Part shown: piece by piece, positions 36,173 to 47,604 of the stretch | Layout of the letters: every line of letters starts with the position of its first letter | Numbering within the stretch: the first letter of the stretch is position 1 | Translations under genes and position numbers: made by a program | From: Craterostigma plantagineum | Taxonomy: Eukaryota > Streptophyta > Magnoliopsida > Lamiales > Linderniaceae | Assembly (NCBI GenBank): GCA_027422505.1 | Contig: JAPQWV010000732.1 | Location: 62,001-126,000, forward strand | Direction of reading: 5' to 3' | DNA: 64,000 bases | Notes under the pieces: generated by a model | Told to the model about the DNA's origin: nothing | Seen by the model: only the letters and a program-made list of their open reading frames with translations | Databases searched by the model: none

Positions 36173-36380
36173 TCGTGTCTTAAGGTCAAAACAAACTTAG
36201 AAAAATTTCTAAGTCTTTTACACTGTAGCGAACATTAAGCGAATAAAAATTTTGCGATCCTAAAATTAAGCGGAGTGTCGTGTCTTAAGGTCAAAACAAA
36301 CTTAGAGAAATTTCTAAGTCATTTACACTGTAGCGAACATTAAGCGAATAAAAATTTTGCGATCCTAAAATTAAGCGGAG
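36173..36380 (+). repeat. 105-base tandem repeat, two copies
   Basis: 36173-36277 and 36278-36380 are near-identical (TCGTGTCTTAAGGTC...TTAAGCGGAG), with about two substitutions. It is a recent local duplication in the spacer. Confidence 0.9.
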
Positions 36381-36674
36381 TTATTCCAATTGAAATCAAT
36401 GCATAGGAAATCAATTTGAAAATCAAATTTTTCGAGCGAAAAATATCTCGGCAAGAACAGTGACATTCCCGCGATCAAATACTTAGAAAAATTTCGCACA
36501 CTTTTCACGCATTATATGTTTATTTCGAAATTACTATCATGCCATTACATTTTTCAAATCAATCATACTATATGCATACTACACAATTTAAATTCAAAAT
36601 TCATCAAACATGTCATGACTTGATACAATATTATAGTTTGATGAAATTAAATCAATTTTCGACTAAAATTTGAA

Positions 36675-36705
36675 CTAATGATTATATTTCTTATGTGGAT
36701 TTCAG
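36675..36705 (+). promoter_or_regulatory. Predicted 3' splice site before accessory ORF
   Basis: CTAAT (36675-36679), a branch-point-like word, is followed 27 bases after its A by GGATTTCAG ending at 36705. The next three bases are the ATG of the accessory ORF. The upstream DNA is U-rich, as in plant introns. This suggests the ORF is translated from a spliced RNA. No donor was pinned down. Confidence 0.5.
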
Positions 36706-38778
36706 ATGGATCACTACACTACATACAACCACATTTACGAGAAGGCTTTATATCTCAACGTCCACGACACGAACTTCCAGTTAGACCTGACCACCTTCCG
36801 GTGTCCAGATGACATTACCGTGTCCATTCTGCAAGGCCATCCACTATGGCATGCACTTACAGTGGCGGCATCAGTGTCGATGGTCTACCTCCAATAGTTT
36901 TGGGGGATGATCAAGAGCCTCATCTTGGACGGGGCATACCACTTTACCACGGTTGTAGGGACAAGGCATATCTGCATGGGCAAGAACGAGTTCAGAATTC
37001 TGCTCGACCTCCCTCACAGCCAAAACTACGACCCCCTCCCATCAGATGCAGAACTGGTGCATGATTTCCTCCAGATGGGGTACCGTCCACCGCTCACCAA
37101 GCTAGCTCAGATGCAGAGCAACGGGATTCCCCATCCATGCAAGACACTATTCGGGATTATCAATAAGTGTCTATCTCCGAAGCACGCAGGCTTTGACAAA
37201 GGCAACGGCCACATCCTCCGGATGTGTTCTCGCGGAATTACGATTTCGCTCAACTGATCTGGAATGATCTAGCAGATCAGACAAAAAGAGAACAAAAGGT
37301 CCAAAAAGGTGCCATATGCGAGATGGTTCTCCGTCATCATCCGCCAAATATGGAGATGCACGAGCAGAACATTCCTCGCCTACCTCCGGGAGGAAACTAT
37401 CAGCCACCAATGCTCAAGTTCTTCCACAACCCAAGGCAGGTAGACCTAGCTCAGCCTTCAATGCCCATTCCACTCAACCTTCTACGTCTCGCTGACCCCA
37501 GAGGAGACGTATACCGCACTTACTGCCGGGAGAATCACCTCACCGAGGAGATGATTCGAGGGCCCCCGACAGATTTTGGAGTTAGCCCTCCCCAACCACC
37601 ACAACACCAAAGCCCTGAGGACACGATGATTGATGACGTCGCTCAGGAGCTTGAACAGGAGCCCCCTCTGGTCGAAGTGCAAATGGTCGACGTGGATGAT
37701 ACACTAATAGACGTGGTAGCTACCGAGATGGCGCTCGAGGCTCCTGAACACGAACTCAAGTGGAAGTGCCCGTACATGTAGGCGTGCTTGAAGATCCTAT
37801 CGAGGAGGCTCCTCTACAAAAAGCACAGCCCGATGTTGAAATGGGGCAAAGCTCGCTTCTACTGGTGACGGATCAGGCTCCTGAGGACATAGATCGTGAC
37901 CTCACTCCTCACACGGCTACCCCATCCGACACGGAGTCAGATGAGGAGATTAGCCTGATAAGACGGACTCCCAAACGACTCAGTATACAAATGGAGCCCC
38001 TCTTCCCCGCCGTCACCACCGCACCAGATACCATGCTGACCACTTCAACAAGTGTTGCTGGCACTTCTTCGCTCAATCTTGAGCCGCAATCACATCTACT
38101 GATATCTGGTCCTCAGGCCCAAACCGAGCCTGCCATAACACCTATAGAGGCGAATCTTCAGGATTCGACTCGAGGATTGGGTGGAAGTCTCATCCAGTCA
38201 CAACCTCCAGTGACTGTGAGCCAACCTGAGGAGCCGGTGTCTGCTCAAGAGTTGATAACAGGCGACACCAGTCGTCCTGGTACATCCAAGGAGGCGTCCA
38301 CACCGTTTGTCACGAACGAGCAATTCCAAGACGCTCTCTCCGCTGCTTGTTCAATCGCTTGAAGACAAAATAATGGAGAGAGTTCTTACTGCCATAGAGG
38401 CATCCCGCAGAGACATTGGGAGAGCACCTGTCTCCGAAGGCACCTCGTCACAGCCCAACCGCACACCTCCACAACCCACACACACCGACGCTTTAGCCAC
38501 TTCATCCATCCTCATCACCCCATACACCATACCCATAACCGAGCTCCACAACATCTTACTCGCCTGCCTGATCGGCCTCTCCATACGGTCGCCTCACGAA
38601 GAATCTCTTTATAGGCGATTGGTGGATCATCCTGAGCCACCGACTGACACTTGCCGAGGCCAAAGCTCCCGCTCAAGGCGCAGACATGACGATCCTAACG
38701 ATCAGGACCCTCATGAGGGGGAGAAGAGGCCACGGACATCTACAAGTGGTCAAGAACAAGGCCAAGGCTCGGGCGCAA
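36706..38778 (+). pseudogene. SIRE accessory ('env-like') ORF, broken and truncated
   Basis: A third coding region downstream of pol, as known for SIRE-type copia elements. The N-terminal ~270 codons are globular (LDLTTFRCPDD, HICMGKNEFRILLDLP, KLAQMQSNGIPHPCKTLFGI, NYDFAQLIWNDLADQ). They are followed by an acidic and proline-rich region (from ~37560) and a C-terminal helix (LEDKIMERVLTAIEASRRD) before an Arg/Asp-rich tail. Frame breaks occur near 36895, 37235, 37765 and 38340. The gypsy LTR at 38779 removes the end. I see no signal peptide or convincing membrane helix, so 'envelope' is only a family label; the function is unknown. Its protein-like composition over 2 kb shows it was once a gene. 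Confidence 0.7.
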
Positions 38779-41215
38779 TGTGGCGCCCCGCCATCTACTA
38801 CTATTATCTTACACTAACTGACGTGACTATAGAAATATAAATATATTACATACGAAATACCGATAGAATTTTTCGATTTTACAAAACTCACCACACACTA
38901 CTATTTTACAATACAAACATTATTCGAATGTTTTACATACAATACAAACATATTTTACAAAACACAGCGTAAGTTACATAACACCCGCCACACAGGTCGC
39001 ATCCATGTACACACCACCGTCAAAAGTCACCGGAAGTTCCAGAAGGACCAGCCTCGCCTTTCACAGGTTCACGTACCGTGTTCACTGCGTCTACAACAGA
39101 TAAAAACATGGGATGAGCTATAAAGCTCAGTAAATGAAAATATACATGTATGCACGTGTCAACTAGCAAATGCATCCGCGCCAGTGCTTTCTAATACTCA
39201 CATACTCATATTTCTTTTATCATTTTCTTTTCCATTTCCTTCTTATTTCTATCAGTCCCATAGCTAACTTACTACTCGCACCACCATAAAATGAGCTCAA
39301 ATCCTATTCAGATACAATACGATAGTCAGCCCACTCTGGTTAAGATAAACTATGGTTTATCTCCAGTTTTATCGTTCACCAGGTCGCCCCTCTATCTGGC
39401 GATCGTCCTTTTTCATTGCGGTTGCCTTTCCTGGCACTCTGGCTTACGCCATGTGTCTCGTCCAGGTGACCCTCGACCGCTACCTAAATAATTTAGGTAC
39501 ATACATTCGACGGTTTACCCCCGTCATGGTGCCTTTGTAGAAGTAGCTATACTATGACTCTTCATGAGTCTACATCAAATACTAATGTCTTCAAACATAT
39601 TTTGTTTTCAAGACGATCATATACTGTGCATACTCATACTTCTAATCCTCACATCATTCGTGTATGCACATGCTCATGTCACATAATAATGCAATAAATG
39701 TTTACTATGCAAAAGCATATCGAAACATTTCACTTCATCCATCATCACCTCATATTCAAATCAAAGCACATAGTCACATAAAACAAATACATATAACACA
39801 TATTATGTGTTGTAGGTGAGATTCCCATTTACCTGACGTCCTTAAGCTAATTGCTAACCAGTCTGGTGAGTTTCCTAAAATCTCGTCCTTTAACCACGAA
39901 AAGACCATAAAATCAGTTTATATATATTATATTAATTGACTACGTAAATTTTCGTTCGGAAATTCCATCAAAAAGGACGTTTGCCTATACCGTAAATTGA
40001 CCCTGAAGACACCGAGAAACAAATTATAGGACATTTTCCTACACCGTAAATTGACCCTGAAAACACCAAGAGAAAATTATGATCGGGCGTTACAAGAGAC
40101 TATGCCCGTTAGACTCAGAATATTTTTCACAGTAAATGGTGTAATTATATCTTTTCTCTCAAAATTTTTTCCTAAAAGTTACTGTTCATTCGTAAAAGTT
40201 ACTGTTCATTCGCAAAAGTTACTGTTCATTCGCGAAGTCACTGTTCACGTTCACTTTGCGAAGTTACGATTCATTCGCGAACTCATTTTCACACTTAATA
40301 TTCGCCAACCTTCTGACAAATCGCGAAGTCTTACACGCGTAATTCGCAAACTGATTCGCGAACCCATTTCAAACTCACAATTTGCGAACTCTTAACAATT
40401 CGCGAAATTAATATCACACATACAGTTTGCATAACTTATTAAATTTGGGAACTTAACTTCACTCTCAATTCGCGAAATTTATGCAATTTGGTGACATCTC
40501 ACTTCACGACTTCAAAAACAGAGTTTCTACACAGAAATCTTAATAACATTCGATCAAAATATTATTTTCTCAAGAACACAAAGATCGCCTTAAAAACTTC
40601 AAAATATATTTGAACCTTCAAAAATTAAAAACCTGTATAAAACTTTCACAGATCTAGCTTCTCGTATCTAACGCACTTAAAACATACTAAATCATAACAT
40701 AAAGCTTAAAGATTAAGGTAAGAAATTTATACCCTCTCCAAGCTCGAGTTTGACTTCTGCTTTAGCTTCTCTCTAAATTCCTAATTCTCGCTAATTACCA
40801 AATGAGGTGTTTAATTTCTTTTCTTTATCTCGTCCACTTGAAGTTAATGATAGGTAAATGACAAAATACTTTAACCTAATCCCTATCTTAATCACGTAAT
40901 GTTTTCTCCTTTGATAAAATCTTTACAAAGACCCACTATTATAATAATTATTAAGTTATGAAATTCTCCTCCCTTGAATCCATAACTCACATGTTAGTCC
41001 TAACGAAAATTCACATACTCCACATTCCTTAATTTCGAAACTTTATCTTTCGAAATTAATCCTTCAAGAATTCCTCTCATTATTATAATTTCAATACTCT
41101 TCATGAAATCATTATTCCACATAAACACATAATAAATAAAAATATGCAGTCATATAATCACGTAATATGCATGCAAATTTATTGGCCGGCTTACTTACGG
41201 GACCCCGGTATTACA
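38779..41215 (-). repeat. 3' LTR of Tekay element (-)
   Basis: Read on the minus strand it starts TGTAATACCGGGGTCCCG and ends GGCGCCACA. A near-palindrome ACCTAAAT-A-ATTTAGGT (39482-39498) lies about 720 bases from the 3' end, where the other LTRs have hairpins. A conserved TTTCATTTACTGAGC block is at about 39105-39145. Its 5' end matches the fragments at 14868 and 25461. Confidence 0.87.
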
Positions 41216-41228
41216 TTCTCCCCCCCTT
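41216..41228 (-). promoter_or_regulatory. Polypurine tract (-)
   Basis: Minus strand AAGGGGGGGAGAA next to the LTR start. Confidence 0.85.
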
Positions 41229-41259
41229 AAAGAGGATTTCGCCCCCGAAATCAGGTTAG

Positions 41260-42765
41260 TTAAAACAATTCTGGGTAGCGACTTCTCATATCGTCTCCAC
41301 GTTCCCATGTAGCTTCTTCCACCATCTGATTCTGCCATAATACTTTCACTAATGGAATCTCTTTATTTCGTAGTCTCTTTACTTCATACATCTAAATTTC
41401 CACTGGCTTCTCTTCGTAACTCAAATCTGGCTGAAGTTGTTGATGCACAAATTCATTCTTTAACACATGATTCGGATCAGCAACATATTTTCTCAATGTC
41501 GACACATGAAACACATCGTGAACTTGTGCCAATGAAGCTGGTAACTCCAGTTGATAAGCTACCTCGCCAACTCTTTTGATTATCTTGAAAGGTCCAATGT
41601 CTCTTGGGCTTAACTTACCCTTTCGCCCAAATCGTTTTACGCCTTTCATTGGAGATACTTTCAAAAATACCCAATCATCAATTTCAAATTCCAATGGTCT
41701 TCGCCTTTGGTCTGTATAACTCTTCTGTCGATTTTGAGCCGTTTGCATTCTCTCTCGTATTTTTGCTATTGCCTCGGTCATCTCTTGAACCATGTCAGGC
41801 CCTAACATCGCACGTTCTCCGACTTCATCCCAATGTATAGGAGATCGGCATTTGCGCCCATACAAAGCTTCATAAGGTGCCATCCCAATAGTTGAATGAT
41901 AATTATTGTTATAAGAAAACTCAATCAATGGCAAATATTTGCTCCAGTTTCCTTTAAAATCCAAAACACATGCTCGCAACATGTCTTCCAATGTTTGAAT
42001 GGTTCGTCCGGATTGACCATCAGTTTGAGGATGATAAGCTGTACTGAAAGACAACTTAGTTCCCATCGCCTTCTGTAAGCTCATCCAAAATTTGGATAAA
42101 AACCGCGAGTCTCGATCCGAAATAATTGACAACGGAATCCCATGGAGTCGAACTATTTCTTGAATATACAGTTCTGCATAGCGCTCCATGGAGAATATCG
42201 AACTTATGGGTAGAAAATGAGCTGACTTGGTTAATCGATCGACTATAACCCAAATAGCGTCATATCCTTTTACATTCTTTGGTAAGCCAACAATGAAATC
42301 CATCGTAATATGATCCCACTTCCATTCAGGTATCGGCAAAGGCTGTAATGTCCCTGCCGGTCGTTGATGCTCCGCTTTTATTTGTTTACAAGTCAGACAT
42401 TGGCTTACGAATGTCGCAATGTCTCTTTTCATTCCCGGCCACCAATAATTTATTCGTAAGTCTCGATACATTTTTGTAGCCCCTGGATGTACCGAATAGG
42501 TTGTGGCATGTGCTTCCTTCATTATAGTTCTTCGAATTTCCGCATTATCAGGTACGTATAAACGGTCTCTGTAATATAAACTTCCATCATCTTGTATCTT
42601 GAAATCCGATGCATGTTGTTCCATTTGAGTGTCTTTGATCTTTAAATAAAGTTCATCTTCTTCTTGTGCCTTCTTAATTTGTTCCAGTATTGTCGGTTGT
42701 GAAGTTAATGCAGCCAATCGTGCTACGACTTATCCCAATTGTACTACCTCCAATTCCAGTAGATG
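41260..42765 (-). pseudogene. Tekay integrase with chromodomain-like tail, broken
   Basis: The 441-codon frame 42717-41392 holds the HHCC finger ([15 protein letters not shown]...CLTCKQ), the D,D,E core ([33 protein letters not shown]) and the GPF module. The catalytic Glu in the usual QSERT is Gly here (QSGRT), which would abolish activity. A TAG at 41389-41391 cuts off the chromodomain-like tail ([17 protein letters not shown]), which otherwise runs to a TAA at 41260. A stop or frame break near 42725 separates it from RNase H. Chromodomain tails steer integration to heterochromatin in this family. Confidence 0.88.
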
Positions 42766-43681
42766 TAACTCCGCACTTACAGCTTTTCGGCTTAACGCAT
42801 CGGGCACCATATTTGCTTTGCCCGGGTGATAACTGATCACACAATCATAGTCTTTGACTAATTCTAGCCACCTTCTTTGCCTCATATTTAATTCCTTCTG
42901 AGTGAAGAAATATTTCAGACTCTTGTGATCCGTGTAAATTTCACACCGTTCCCCATATAAATAATGCCTCCAGATTTTAGAGCAAACACCACTGCGGCTA
43001 ACTCCAAATCATGAGTCGGATAATTCTTTTCATACTCCTTTAATTGTCGAGAAGCATAAGCTACCACATTTCCATGTTGCATTAATACACAACCTAGGCC
43101 ATTTCTTGATGCATCGCTATAAACCGAAAATCCTCCAGTCCCAGATGGTATGGTAAGAACTGGAGCTGATGTGAGTCGTTTCTTCAATTCTTGAAAACTT
43201 TGCTCACACTCCTCACTCCAATAGAATGGAACATTCTTCCTTGTTAGCTTCGTCAATATTGATGCAATCTTTGAGAAATCTTTAATGAACTTTCTGTAGT
43301 ATCCAGCTAAGCCAAGAAAACTCCGTACTTCCGTGACATTGGTTGGTTGTGGCCAATTGTTGATAGCTTCAATTTTGCTAGGTCCACAGAAATTCCTTCT
43401 CCAGAAACAACGTGACCTAGAAATGCGACTTAACTCAACCAGAACTCGCATTTCTTAAACTTAGCATATAATTGATTTTCCCGTAGTATTTCAAGAACAG
43501 TCTTCACATGTTGTTCGTGTTCTTTCTTCGTCTTGGAATAAATAAGAATGTCATCAATAACACAATGACAAACTTGTCCAGAAACTGCTTGAACACTCGA
43601 TTCATTAAATCCATAAATGCCGCTGGTGCATTAGTCACTCCGAAAGGCATAACTAAGAATTCGAAGTGTCCATATCGAGTA
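42766..43681 (-). pseudogene. Tekay RT C-terminus-RNase H, broken
   Basis: The frame 43451-42915 shows the RT thumb ([18 protein letters not shown]), the RNase H start ([16 protein letters not shown]) and [15 protein letters not shown] frameshift near 42970 follows, then decayed YHPGKAN. Just upstream, a base is missing inside the FIDD active-site codons (43550-43563), so RT is split at its catalytic centre. Confidence 0.85.
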
Positions 43682-44810
43682 CTAAACGCCGTCTTTGGAA
43701 TGTCTTCTTTTTCGAACCTTCAATTGATGATACCCCGATCGTAAATCTATTTTTGAAAACACTGTGGCACCTTGAAGTTGATCGAACAAATCATCAATTC
43801 TTGGTAGTGGATATTTGTTCTTAATTGTTATTTTGTTCAGCTCTCTGTAATCGATACATAGTCGCATCGACCCATCCTTCTTTCGCACAAACAGAACTGG
43901 CGCTCCCCAAGGAGAAAAACTGGGTTGGATAAATCCCATCTGTAATAAATCATCCAACTGCTCTTTTAACTCCTTTAATTCAGCTGGCGCTAACCGATAA
44001 GGAGTCTTTGAGATTGGAGCAGATCCTGGTATTAAATCGATCTTAAATTCAATCTCTCGATCTGGTGGTAGTCCTGGTAAATCTTCTGGAAAAACATCAG
44101 AAAAATCTCGTACCACAGTCATCTCTTCTAATTTTGGCATTGAACGATCCTCTGATTTTATTGCGAAAACTAGATAAGCTTCGCATCCCACCTTAATCAA
44201 ACGTTGCGCCTTTGTCGCTGAAATTCTAGAAATATTCCTTTCCTTGATTGTCCCCACGAAACTGAAAGGCTCGTTCTCTTCAATATTGAATGTAACTGTT
44301 TTGCGATTACAGTCAATGACAGCTCCATATTTTGATAGCCAGTCCATTCCAAGAATCACCTCATAGTCGTTCATTGGAATAACTATTAAATCAATGGACA
44401 GTTCTCGTCCATTCACTAACACAGGACAATTTCTTAAAACTAGATTAGTTCGCATTGCAACTCCATGTGGAACAGTCACATCATGTTCATAGTCAGACAG
44501 GTTAGGTGTAATCCCGAGTCTCGCCACATACTTAGTGGATGCAAATGAATGCGTGGCTCCTGAATCTACTAATATGCATGTTGGGACTTGGTGTATAAGT
44601 AGAATACCTGCAACCACGGATGGATTAGCCTCCGCTTCCTCCGAAGTCAGCGTATACACTCTAGCCGGTACAACTGGTGGTCTCACTTGATTCATAACTT
44701 GACCTCCTGGTGCATTTTCTGGACATGCTCTCGCAAAATGTCCCATCTTCCCACACTTGTAACAAGTAGCATTCTGTGAAAAACATATTCCCAAATGACG
44801 TCGCCCACAT
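43682..44810 (-). pseudogene. Tekay knuckle-protease-RT N-terminus
   Basis: A 370-codon frame with the CCHC knuckle [15 protein letters not shown], an aspartic protease ([13 protein letters not shown], catalytic Asp kept), and RT fingers and palm ([42 protein letters not shown]). It goes out of frame at [11 protein letters not shown] near 43700, where the A run is one base too long relative to the intact Tekay copy. It directly adjoins the broken RT part at 43681. Confidence 0.87.
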
Positions 44811-45310
44811 CTCGCGCAAATTGGTATTGGTGCTGGGGATCTCCCCTGGTTAAGATTTTGTTGTTGTGGTGGTCTAGTCTGTTCTGAAAATTTTGCTTTC
44901 TGCCTTTAGGAATGAATTGCTGTTTCTGATTTCTACCCTCCAGTTTGCTCCTTGTACGAATTTTCGCTTTGCCTCCTGAGCACGAATAATTCGTGTCTCA
45001 GCCTGTTCTGCCACCATCGCTCGCTCCGCCACTTGAGCATATGAAGCTCCTTGTATTCCAGCCATATTAACGTCACGGTACAACTCTGGCTTCAGACCCT
45101 CAAGGAATCGTTCGACCTTCAAAGCATCAGTGCTCACCATATGAGTCGCGAACCTTGACAGTTGTTCAAACTTTCTGATATACTCAGCCACAGTCATCAT
45201 CCCTTGCTTGAGATTGATGAACTCATTCATGCGCTGAGCTCGCACAGGTGCAGTAAAATATTTGTTCCTGAATAGTTCCTGAATAGCTCCAGTTCATTGT
45301 GTTAGGATTC
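44811..45310 (-). pseudogene. Tekay gag fragment
   Basis: The minus-strand frame 45245-44874 encodes the gag C-terminal half ([55 protein letters not shown]). Upstream, NPNTMNW and a duplicated TTCAGGAACTA give a local frameshift (45255-45290). Homology is lost near 45310; the start of gag is absent. Confidence 0.8.
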
Positions 45311-47029
45311 TCAATGACTTGTAACTACGATCGAACCGCGTCGGCGTTTCGATCGTCTCCCACACGTCTCATTCCAATCCCAGGATTCATTTTCATCTTC
45401 CTTCGAGAGAGTTTTTGAATCGTCTGAGAAAGTTTTGCGAGAGAGTTTTTTTTCGATTAGGTTTTGCGTGAGAAAAAGTTTTTCGACTGACAAAAGTTAA
45501 ACTTTTATTAACTAGCATTGATTCGTTGTAGGGCTTGTGATTTGACTTGCGATTTAATGGATCGGGCCCATTACTATTTGCACATGAAAAATTCAATTTT
45601 TCGATCGCAAATTATCGTGGTTAACCAAATCAATCCCAACACTGTTTACGATCGAGAAACTTTAGATTGCGAATAAATTCTTATATCCAGTTTCTCGATT
45701 GTATGTTCTTCTAAAGAATTTCAGATTGACCCCTATTTCAAAATAAAAACCCATTGTAAGGCTCCCCCTTAGTAATTAAAATAAAAGCAATTAACTCCCT
45801 GTATTTTCTGTGTAGTAACGTCTAGCTCCCCTGGCAGAAATGTTAAAAATCTGTACCACTTAGAGATAGACGTTTATCAAACAATTCAACAGCAGCTCGG
45901 TCGAGCAGTTCTACACTATAGAGTGATGACGTACACGGTTAAAAAGTAATAATGGAGTTAATCAACAATTATTTTTGCCAATTTATCTTTGAAATATTTG
46001 GTCTTGTGTCTAGCTCCTCTCTTTGTAGTGTCGACGTCTCACTCCTTAATTTTGAAAGATCTGAAATACTTAGAGAAAAACGTCAAAAATATTTGGAGCT
46101 AAACCACGATTTTTATACTTGCTCCCCCTCAAATGATGCACAAGAATTGGCTAATTATGCAAGCATATTAAATCAATTCAAGTCACAAGCATATAACACA
46201 CAAATCTACCAAGTAAGTACGTATACATGGTCCCCGAAAACATGTACTTCAAAATATTGTGTGAGGGTGGAGGAAAAAAATTATCGCATTTAAACAATTC
46301 AGTACCAATGCAATCTAAAATTGCATTTAGAATGTGCGATACACTAAAGAAATTCGCATTTAATCAATTCAACGTATATGAAACATAACATTTCATGTCA
46401 AAATGTGCGAAATTTTATGAGTTTAAAATTTTTATTTTCATTATTATTTTTTTTATTATTTACCTATATATTACATATATATATTTTTTATTATTATTTT
46501 TTTTTTCGTATTTTACATTTATTATTATAGTATGGGGTCAGATTATTTTGCTTCGATCAATCGTCACGCCTAAAATTTTACGAGACATTTGAAAGAGAAA
46601 AATGCAGTCAAGTCATGTCGTCAAACTATAGTCCTAAGTTCATAGACTGGTCCATTTCGACAACTCTTACTAGGTTCGCTCTTGCTCTCAATAATTTCTA
46701 ACTTGGGATTTTTATATTTTTATCACTCAAGTCAACACAAGCAGTTTCAAGTCAATTTACCTGTGATCGAGGCGTGTTTAATCATTTCACCCAAGCGAGA
46801 GACCGTCGATTGGAATCAAAGGAGTGTAAAGGTTTTAGTTTGGCTAGGACTTAGAAGGGAAAAAATTTAGAGGAAAGTGAGCTAATCTCTTCGTCATCTT
46901 CCATTTCTACGTCTGTCTCCTTTTTTTCGGCGTCTTTCTTCTTTTCAATCTTTTCTCCCTCTTTTTCTTTTAAGAACTATCCCTTTTTATGTTATGCTCA
47001 AGCTGAAGCTCTGCTTCTCCATGAGGCTA

Positions 47030-47310
47030 TAGGAGATTATCGTAGGCGAAGTTCTTCTCGTTGGTTCTCGGGCCGATACCGTGCTCCTCTTCTCTTAATC
47101 CCTCGAGAGGTTTCAGAGATTATCTTTTTGGAAAAGTTCACGGTTATGGAATTCGTACCCGAGGCTGCGCTCCTCTTCTCGTTTCTCGATATAAGTCCGG
47201 ATTATTGTTGGAAAAGTTCACTTCATGGTGCTCCTCTTCTAGCCGTTCCGACGAGCGTACGAGATTATCGTTGGAGAAGTTCGCAGCAGGAACCATGCCA
47301 CTTTCTATAA
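47030..47310 (-). repeat. Purine-rich repeats of SIRE spacer (-)
   Basis: Minus-strand counterpart of 34763-35045, with GTGAACTTTTCCAA and AAGAGGAGC words at 60-80 base spacing. Confidence 0.65.
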
Positions 47311-47604
47311 GGTAGTCGGAAGGCCGGTTCCTTTGGTCTTTGCGCGTTGAGCAATGCATTCTTTTGTCATCATCCTACTTTTCTTTTGTTATCTCCCCCT
47401 CCTTTTCTCGTTTGAACAACCATTCGAAGAGTATAGAATTCGGTTGAAGGCTGGGAATGGGTTTCAAATGAAGAAAAGGACGTCAGAGAAGGCTCAAAGT
47501 GGATGACTAAGAGCAAACATGGGGGAATTTATATAAGGCCGAATGAGGAATATCCTAAACTCCCTTATCATTTTCCTAACGATCTAACGCAAGATGAGTA
47601 TGAC

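Larger units (their letters stand above)
34039..36705 (+). other. SIRE pol-to-accessory-ORF spacer
   Basis: About 2.7 kb with no gene. It contains an AT-rich start, a segment shared (inverted) with 47600-48390 of the minus SIRE, purine-rich repeats (34763-35045), a stretch shared with 46590-46870, a CTCGATCG-rich stretch (35640-36150), a 105-base tandem repeat (36173-36380), and a splice-acceptor-like end before the ATG at 36706. Conservation of order between two SIRE copies argues that the spacer belongs to the element. Confidence 0.78.
26139..38778 (+). mobile_element. SIRE/Maximus copia element (+), 3'-truncated
   Basis: Order: partial 5' LTR, Met-tRNA primer site, ~1.06 kb leader, gag, PR-INT, RT-RH, ~2.7 kb spacer, and accessory ORF cut at 38778 by a gypsy insertion. 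PR-INT-RT-RH order and copia motifs place it in Ty1/copia; the length, coiled-coil gag tail and extra ORF point to Maximus/SIRE. The 3' LTR is absent. Multiple frameshifts and stops in every domain make it a dead copy. Its leader bears the right breakpoint of the tandem duplication (27279-27282). Confidence 0.82.
38779..45310 (-). mobile_element. Tekay gypsy element (-), 5'-truncated
   Basis: On the minus strand: gag fragment, zinc knuckle, PR, RT, RH, INT with chromodomain-like tail, PPT, and 3' LTR. The 5' LTR, primer site and first half of gag are missing beyond ~45310, where SIRE spacer begins. It is inserted in the accessory ORF of the plus SIRE. Stops and frameshifts in every domain make it inactive. 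Confidence 0.85.

Noticed and set aside
36706..38778. True envelope glycoprotein
   Set aside because: No signal peptide, cleavage site or clear membrane helix visible; described only as an accessory ORF.
46430..46520. Small hydrophobic membrane protein
   Set aside because: The Ile/Phe-rich frame is a by-product of a T-rich run in the SIRE spacer.
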